DNA from: Chryseobacterium sp. 7
GTDB taxonomy: Bacteria > Bacteroidota > Bacteroidia > Flavobacteriales > Weeksellaceae
Assembly (NCBI RefSeq): GCF_003663845.1
Contig: NZ_RCCA01000001.1
Location: forward strand, 2,108,001 to 2,172,000
Reading direction: 5' to 3'
DNA: 64,000 bases
Shown here: piece after piece, positions 59,109 to 64,000 of the stretch
Layout of the letters: every line of letters begins with the position of its first letter
How positions within the stretch are numbered: the first letter of the stretch is position 1
Program-made: the position numbers and the translations under genes
The notes under the pieces: model-generated
The model's database searches: none
What the model was told of the DNA's origin: nothing
Seen by the model: the letters and a program-made list of their open reading frames with translations, nothing else

Positions 59109-60689
59109 TTACTGTATTAATTTTTTAATTTCTTCCAAATCATCAATTTCGTCTACTGTTTTGTCTTTCCGCCATCTTACAATTCTTGGAAACCGCAGGG
59201 CTACACCACTTTTATGACGATTGCTGAAACCAATTCCTTCAAAAGCAATTTCGAAGACCAGTTCTGCTTTTACGGTTCTTACAGGACCGAATTTTTCAAT
59301 GGCATTTTTGGTAACAAACCGGCTCACTTCCATAATTTCTTTGTCCGTTAATCCTGAGTAGGCTTTGGCAATGGTCACCAAACTATCCCCGTTTTTCACG
59401 GCAAAAGTATAATCAGTATAATAGGCGCTTCGTCTGCCGCTGCCTTTTTGGGCATAAATAAGAACTGCATCAATGGTAAACGGATTGATTTTCCACTTCC
59501 ACCAGTCGCCTTTTTTTCGTCCTGAGTGATAAGGTGAGTTTTTTTGTTTTAACATCAATCCTTCGCTGTTTACGTCTCTTGAATTTTCACGAAGAGAATC
59601 CAGTTCTTCCCATTTTTCGAAATCCAGGCTTTTGGAAATACTGATTCGTTCCGGATTTTCATTCAGTAGCAATTCTTCAAGCAAAGCTCTTCTTGCGGAG
59701 ATTGGTTTTTCTCTCAGATCATTGTCTTCCAGTTCCAGCAAATCATAGACAAAAACTTCTATGGGAATTTCCGAGAGCATTTTCTTAGTTAAAGTTTTCC
59801 TGTTTAATCTTTTTTGTAATTCATTAAAATTTAAAACTTTACCCTCTTTTACCGCAAGTATTTCTCCATCCAGTACAAAGTTGCCTTTCATGGCTTTTAT
59901 GACTTCTGCAATTTCCGGAAATTGTTCTGTCACGAGTTCTTCACCTCTTGACCAGATGAAGACTTCATCGTTTCTCCGGATGATCTGTCCGCGTATTCCG
60001 TCCCATTTGTATTCTACCAGCCATTCATCGGGATCTCCCAATTCTTTAGTTTCTTTTTCCAAAGGATAGGCCAGGCAGAAAGGATAAGGTTTTGAATTGT
60101 CCGGATTCACATTTTCCGCATCAATAAGTTCTTTGAAAGAGACTTCATCCGGCAGCCATTTCCCCATTAAACTGTGCATCAAAGCACTCGATTCCTGTCC
60201 TGAAAACCTGGTCAAAGCATTAATTAATGTTTTATCTGATACTCCGATCCGGAAGCTTCCACCAATTAATTTATTGAAAATCAAACGTTCGGTATAATCC
60301 AGACCGTTCCATGATTGCAGTACAAATTCTTTCTTTTCTGCATCTGTTTTACCTTTCAAACTGACAATATCGCTCATCCATTCTGATAATGAACGTTCTA
60401 TCTTTTCCTCCGGAGGGGGAAGAATTAATGATAACGTTTCTCCAAGATCTCCCACGGAAGAATATGATTCCTGAAACAGCCAGTAGGGAAGTTTTATGAT
60501 TTCCAGCGCCCATTCTTTCATGTAATTGGTGTTTACATTTCTCTTGGGTCTTTTTCCGGTAAACAAGGCAATAAACCATACTTTATCCTCATCAGGAGCC
60601 CGTTCCAGATAATCTATGATGGCATCAATTTTAGCATTGGTTTTATTGGTGGTTTCCAATGCGTTGATAAGTTCTGCAAAATGTCTCAT
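59109..60689 (-). CDS. ATP-dependent DNA ligase
   Basis: A 526-residue ligase. The adenylation site is EYKWDGIRGQ with the nucleophilic Lys228, followed by IWSRGEELVTEQFPE, FVLDGEILAV and the C-terminal VAKAYSGLTDKEIMEVSRF. It seals nicks in double-strand DNA during repair; the chromosomal replicative ligase of these bacteria is the NAD-dependent LigA, which is elsewhere. The four-base overlap with the upstream exonuclease gene shows tight coupling. Confidence 0.95.
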   Translation of the reverse strand: MRHFAELINALETTNKTNAKIDAIIDYLERAPDEDKVWFIALFTGKRPKRNVNTNYMKEWALEIIKLPYWLFQESYSSVGDLGETLSLILPPPEEKIERSLSEWMSDIVSLKGKTDAEKKEFVLQSWNGLDYTERLIFNKLIGGSFRIGVSDKTLINALTRFSGQESSALMHSLMGKWLPDEVSFKELIDAENVNPDNSKPYPFCLAYPLEKETKELGDPDEWLVEYKWDGIRGQIIRRNDEVFIWSRGEELVTEQFPEIAEVIKAMKGNFVLDGEILAVKEGKVLNFNELQKRLNRKTLTKKMLSEIPIEVFVYDLLELEDNDLREKPISARRALLEELLLNENPERISISKSLDFEKWEELDSLRENSRDVNSEGLMLKQKNSPYHSGRKKGDWWKWKINPFTIDAVLIYAQKGSGRRSAYYTDYTFAVKNGDSLVTIAKAYSGLTDKEIMEVSRFVTKNAIEKFGPVRTVKAELVFEIAFEGIGFSNRHKSGVALRFPRIVRWRKDKTVDEIDDLEEIKKLIQ

Positions 60690-61708
60690 GATTCCGGATT
60701 TTCTGGTGTTTCTTTTTCAGATTCTTCTTCATCCTCACCGTAAAGTGTTTCTACAACATCTGCTTCAATTCCTATTTCATTCAGATATTTTGAGAAAACC
60801 TCTGTCTGTCCGTGAGTAACGTGCACCAATTCTGCTTCAGTGGCTTTTACAGTCTGCAATAATCCTTTCCAGTCTGCATGATCACTCATGGCAAATCCTG
60901 CATCTGCACTTCTCCATCTTCTGGCACCTCGTACCTGCATCCATCCGGAGCATATGGCTGTAGCCGGATCCGGAATTTTCTTAATAATATTACTGTCGAG
61001 TAAAGCAGGGGGTACAATAACAATTTCATGTTCCACTTCTTTTGGACGTTCTCTGAAATCTGCAATGGTGTATTCCGGAAGATCAATTCCTACTGTTTCA
61101 AAAGCTTCATTCAGTTTTCCGATGGAATAATGGACGTATATTTTCCCCAATTCTTCCACTGCTTTCATGATACGCTGGGCTTTTCCCAACGAATATCCTA
61201 TGAATACAGAGGTTTTATTGTTTTCTTTATTTTTCAGTACCCAGTTCTGAAGTTTTTTATTTAAATCCGGAACTTCCAGCCAGTTGTAAATGGGCAGACC
61301 AAAGGTGCTTTCTGTGACAAATTCATTGCATTTTACCAGGTCAAAAGGAGTGCTCAGTCCGTCTTCCTGAACTTTATAATCTCCCGAAATGACGGTTACA
61401 TATCCTTTATATTCAAGCCTTATCTGTGCAGAACCAATAATATGCCCGGCAGGATGCAGGGAAAGTTTTACTCCATTAATGGTAATCACTTCTCCATATT
61501 CTACACTTTGACATTCAATGTCCGGTGCAATTCTTTGATATAGAATGGGCTTGGTAAAATGGTGGCAAAGATATTTTTTCATTCCCCAGCGGGCATGATC
61601 GGCATGACCATGGGTGATAACTGCCATATCTACGGGTCTCCAGGGATCTATGTAGAATTTTCCCTGTGGACAGTAAATTCCTTTTTTGGTAAATGTGATT
61701 AATTTCAA
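60686..61708 (-). CDS. Ligase-associated DNA damage response exonuclease (MBL fold)
   Basis: A 340-residue metallo-beta-lactamase-fold nuclease. ITHGHADHARWG gives the zinc set (His33, His35, Asp37, His38); HPAGHIIGSAQIRLE and ISGDYKVQEDG, FVTESTFGLP complete the fold. The start is a TTG at 61708, since it gives the family N-terminus KLITFTKKGIYCPQG and no ATG is available. First gene of the exonuclease-ligase-helicase-gpmA-pdeM run. The C-terminus is acidic. Confidence 0.9.
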   Translation of the reverse strand: MKLITFTKKGIYCPQGKFYIDPWRPVDMAVITHGHADHARWGMKKYLCHHFTKPILYQRIAPDIECQSVEYGEVITINGVKLSLHPAGHIIGSAQIRLEYKGYVTVISGDYKVQEDGLSTPFDLVKCNEFVTESTFGLPIYNWLEVPDLNKKLQNWVLKNKENNKTSVFIGYSLGKAQRIMKAVEELGKIYVHYSIGKLNEAFETVGIDLPEYTIADFRERPKEVEHEIVIVPPALLDSNIIKKIPDPATAICSGWMQVRGARRWRSADAGFAMSDHADWKGLLQTVKATEAELVHVTHGQTEVFSKYLNEIGIEADVVETLYGEDEEESEKETPENPES

Positions 61709-61872
61709 TGGTGTGACTGGTTTAGAAAATACGCTTCAAAAACTTAACCAATTTACAATAAACTGTTTATTTTTTAATTTTTGTGGTATAAAATCTAATA
61801 ACGGTTTCATATTAGATGAATGATTAATAAAATCATAGGTTTGATAGTGGAACAGTAAAAGAGATAAAAAAA

Positions 61873-61893
61873 GCTGTTTCGAATAGAAACAGC
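61873..61893 (-). terminator. Terminator after the S41 peptidase gene
   Basis: Perfect 8-bp stem GCTGTTTC / GAAACAGC with a five-base loop; on the minus strand a T7 run follows. Confidence 0.75.
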
Positions 61894-61902
61894 CTGTATC
61901 AT

Positions 61903-63351
61903 TTATTTTTCATTCAGTACATCATTTACAAAGTCAATCCATTGATAATCCGGGATGGTTTTATCAATGAAATAGTCCGGCTGAATACCTTTTTCATCAA
62001 TAGCCATATCGGGAATCCTGAAGCTTTTGGAAAGAGCATATCCCATTTTAAACTCGTTACAAGGTGAATTTATGAAATACATATTGGAGATATCCAGAAC
62101 TCCGGCAGTGGTTGTCCCGAAAAGCTTTACTTTTTTACTCTGTTTAGCGGCGAGTAAAAATTCTTCTGCAGTACTTCCGTTTCCTTTATTGATGATAATC
62201 CCTACATTCTTTGGATAGGGTGAGATTTTATCCATTTTATTGATTCCCACTAAATTTCCATCGTCCTGCAGACTTACGAATTTTCCTAAGTTTTTATTGA
62301 GTTTATCATTGGCTTTTTTTAAATATTCTCTATCCTCCGGAGATATTCCATATTTTTGATAGTTTTCATACAGGTCTACCATTCTCTGATTATTCAGTTT
62401 TGTAGAATAAAATTGCGTTCTTACACTTCTGATAGGATTGGTATACAGGTATGGAATAATTTTAGCAAAACTGCCATCACTGCCACCTCCGTTATTTCTA
62501 ATATCAATAATAAGGTTTTCCGTACTTTCAATTTTAGATTGATTGGCTGTAATGACACTGTCTATATCTTTTTTCAAAGCCCCATTGAATGAAGGGATTC
62601 TCAAAAGTAGTGTAGTTTTGTTAAGTTCTTTCAGAAAAGGTTTTTGAGCCGTGATTGCCTGATAATGCGTTTCAATTTCTTCCTCTTTTTCAAATTTAGG
62701 GGAAACTCTTTTCAAGGTAAAATCATTGATTTCAAGATAGTTTTTTCCAACAAGCCTTATATTGTAAATTTCCTGACCAGATTTATTTCTTAAATAGTAG
62801 GTTCCTTTGGTTTTATCGGCGTTGAAAATCAATTTCAACTCATTAGGTTTCCAGTTTTCCGCTCCGGACTCGATAATGAATCCTTTATAGGCTTCTCCAA
62901 TCTTTTTAATTCCTATGGTATAAGGTTCAACTGCCCAGATACCTTCAATGTCTATGTCTTTTTTAGATGCAGCTTCTTTTTTGAACTTTTCAATATCTAT
63001 TTTTACCAGTTCTGTTTTGGCATTTTCATTAACTATTAGTGGAGCTTCAGCCGTTTTATTTTCAATTTTTGAGATTGAAAAATGTCCGGATCTGAAAAAT
63101 TTGAACCAATCATAAATGGTCTGATAACATTCTGTATCGGATTTTGAATTTTTAATTTTTTTCAGAAAGTCATCATTATGTGCCTGATAAGCTGAAACGC
63201 CTTTTTTATCAATGATATACTGATATCCTGCATCATTTTCCTCGAAAGTTTTTTTCACCCACTCATAATTACTTTCACAAGTACAGTTTTGAGCCAAGCT
63301 GAAAGAAGAAGAGGTGATAAAAATTAAAAGGAGTGTCTTAATTTTAAGCAT
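61903..63351 (-). CDS. Exported S41-family (C-terminal processing) peptidase
   Basis: A 482-residue serine peptidase with a signal peptide (MLKIKTLLLIFITSSSFSLAQ). After a long N-terminal region, NLIIDIRNNGGGSDGSF and NKGNGSTAEEFLLAAKQSKKV show the S41 core with the catalytic Ser in GNGST, and GIQPDYF lies near the C-terminus. No PDZ domain is clear. Probably periplasmic or surface protein turnover. Confidence 0.88.
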   Translation of the reverse strand: MLKIKTLLLIFITSSSFSLAQNCTCESNYEWVKKTFEENDAGYQYIIDKKGVSAYQAHNDDFLKKIKNSKSDTECYQTIYDWFKFFRSGHFSISKIENKTAEAPLIVNENAKTELVKIDIEKFKKEAASKKDIDIEGIWAVEPYTIGIKKIGEAYKGFIIESGAENWKPNELKLIFNADKTKGTYYLRNKSGQEIYNIRLVGKNYLEINDFTLKRVSPKFEKEEEIETHYQAITAQKPFLKELNKTTLLLRIPSFNGALKKDIDSVITANQSKIESTENLIIDIRNNGGGSDGSFAKIIPYLYTNPIRSVRTQFYSTKLNNQRMVDLYENYQKYGISPEDREYLKKANDKLNKNLGKFVSLQDDGNLVGINKMDKISPYPKNVGIIINKGNGSTAEEFLLAAKQSKKVKLFGTTTAGVLDISNMYFINSPCNEFKMGYALSKSFRIPDMAIDEKGIQPDYFIDKTIPDYQWIDFVNDVLNEK

Positions 63352-63378
63352 ACGTTGGTTTTTAGTTTTTAAAGGTTA

Positions 63379-63386
63379 CAAATCTA
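63379..63386 (-). promoter_or_regulatory. -7 promoter element for the S41 peptidase gene
   Basis: The minus strand reads TAGATTTG, a perfect TAnnTTTG, 27 bases before the start codon. Confidence 0.6.
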
Positions 63387-63550
63387 ACGATAAATCTGTT
63401 TTTTTATGATTTGGAATGATATTTATCTGGAGAAATATTTCATTTGAATGATTTTTTTGAACTTTTCAGCAATACAAAAATGAACGTTGCGCCAATATCA
63501 TCCTTCTGAAAATCTATGAACTTTGTACCATCATTTAAAAAAGAATAACA

Positions 63551-64000
63551 ATGAGTAAAACAATTTTAATTACAGGTGCAGCAAGCGGATTTGGGAAGAT
63601 TGCGGCTTTTGATCTTGCTAAAAAAGGACATAAAGTAATCGCTACAGCTCAGGTCTATCCTCAGATGAGTGATTTAATCCATGAAGCAAAAGAACAGGGA
63701 GTTGATCTGACTGTGGACAAGCTAGATGTAACGAACCAAAGAGATGTAGATTATATCTTAAAGAAATATGGTGATATTGATATTCTCATCAGCAATGCCG
63801 GGATTATGGAAGGCGGTCCTATTGCCGAGCAGCCCGTAGATATTATCCGTTCTATGTTTGAAGTGAATGTATTTGGTGCTCTGAATCTTGCACAGGGCTA
63901 TATCAAAAAGTTTGTGGAAAAGAAGGAAGGTAAGATTGTGTTCACCTCTTCAATGGGAGGTTTATGGACGGTTCCTTATGTTGCAGCTTATTGCTCTTCA
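63551..64000 (+). CDS. Short-chain dehydrogenase/reductase, N-terminal part (cut by window edge)
   Basis: An NAD(P)-dependent oxidoreductase of the classical SDR type. The 150 visible codons show the nucleotide loop TGAASGFG (residues 8-15), the KLDVT strand, ISNAGIMEGG, and the catalytic Ser in VFTSSMGG. The sequence stops at AAYCSS, just before the expected Lys of YxxxK. The frame has no stop before the edge. Substrate unknown. Confidence 0.92.
   Translation, partial: MSKTILITGAASGFGKIAAFDLAKKGHKVIATAQVYPQMSDLIHEAKEQGVDLTVDKLDVTNQRDVDYILKKYGDIDILISNAGIMEGGPIAEQPVDIIRSMFEVNVFGALNLAQGYIKKFVEKKEGKIVFTSSMGGLWTVPYVAAYCSS

Noticed and set aside
1..64000. tRNA, rRNA, CRISPR arrays, transposases and phage genes
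   Set aside because: No cloverleaf, long conserved GC-rich RNA block, direct-repeat/spacer array or transposase/integrase motif was seen on either strand.

Overview
The window looks like a chromosomal stretch from a Flavobacteriia member close to Chryseobacterium (Weeksellaceae). The evidence is AT-rich DNA, many Bacteroidota-type promoters with the -7 element TAnnTTTG and no strong Shine-Dalgarno sites, type IX secretion (T9SS) C-terminal sorting domains, Bacteroidota lipoprotein signals, bacillithiol-type proteins and the leuACDB gene order. The genus is inferred from overall character, not from a marker gene. I found no rRNA, tRNA, CRISPR array, transposase or phage gene. Genes are cut at both ends: thrS at the left and a short-chain dehydrogenase at the right.

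Layout. 1-8000: thrS start, an M19 dipeptidase, a conserved helical protein and the leucine operon leuA-leuC-leuD-leuB, whose LeuA lacks the regulatory domain. 8000-11500: a minus-strand run with a MazG-like pyrophosphohydrolase, a thioredoxin-fold protein, a DUF4230 protein, two tiny disordered proteins, and a lipoprotein with a TNT (NAD glycohydrolase-like) domain paired with a Cys-rich small protein. 11900-21300: secreted enzymes with T9SS signals (two tandem reprolysin-like proteases and an endonuclease I whose sorting domain is broken by a one-base frameshift), plus an acyl-CoA dehydrogenase/DinB pair. 21600-26500: a SatD-like/DUF3307 pair under three evenly spaced palindromes, purC, purF and a secreted glycerophosphodiesterase. 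26600-30300: four tandem outer-membrane beta-barrel genes, each preceded by a sigma-54-like GG-N10-G[CA] element, with one orphan copy of that element that may drive a small RNA.

30500-40000: aroB, an RNA pseudouridine synthase, nicotinamidase, a DEAD-box helicase, a bacillithiol-linked operon (YfiT/BstA, DUF1569, YtxJ, Crp-like regulator) and a MocR regulator divergent from an EamA transporter. 40000-46700: a stress island with two tandem Crp-like regulators, a DUF892 ferritin-like protein, two unknown small proteins, large-subunit catalase, a CinA-like protein and a DUF6766 membrane protein. 46600-54700: AraC and MocR regulators with their probable targets (a secreted WrbA-RidA fusion; a cupin/DapA-like/thioredoxin-like operon), a flavin-fold stress protein and a nitrilase. 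54800-61700: the ligase-associated DNA repair set (exonuclease, ATP-dependent DNA ligase, Lhr-like helicase, PdeM) with gpmA between the last two. 61900-64000: an S41 peptidase and the truncated dehydrogenase.

Most unusual items: the SatD-like protein, which I read as a nucleotide-cyclase-like palm fused to a helix-turn-helix behind a 29-bp-period operator array; the sigma-54-like porin cluster with its orphan promoter; the TNT lipoprotein pair; the homopolymer frameshift in a secretion signal; and a decayed second copy of the pncA 5' region.
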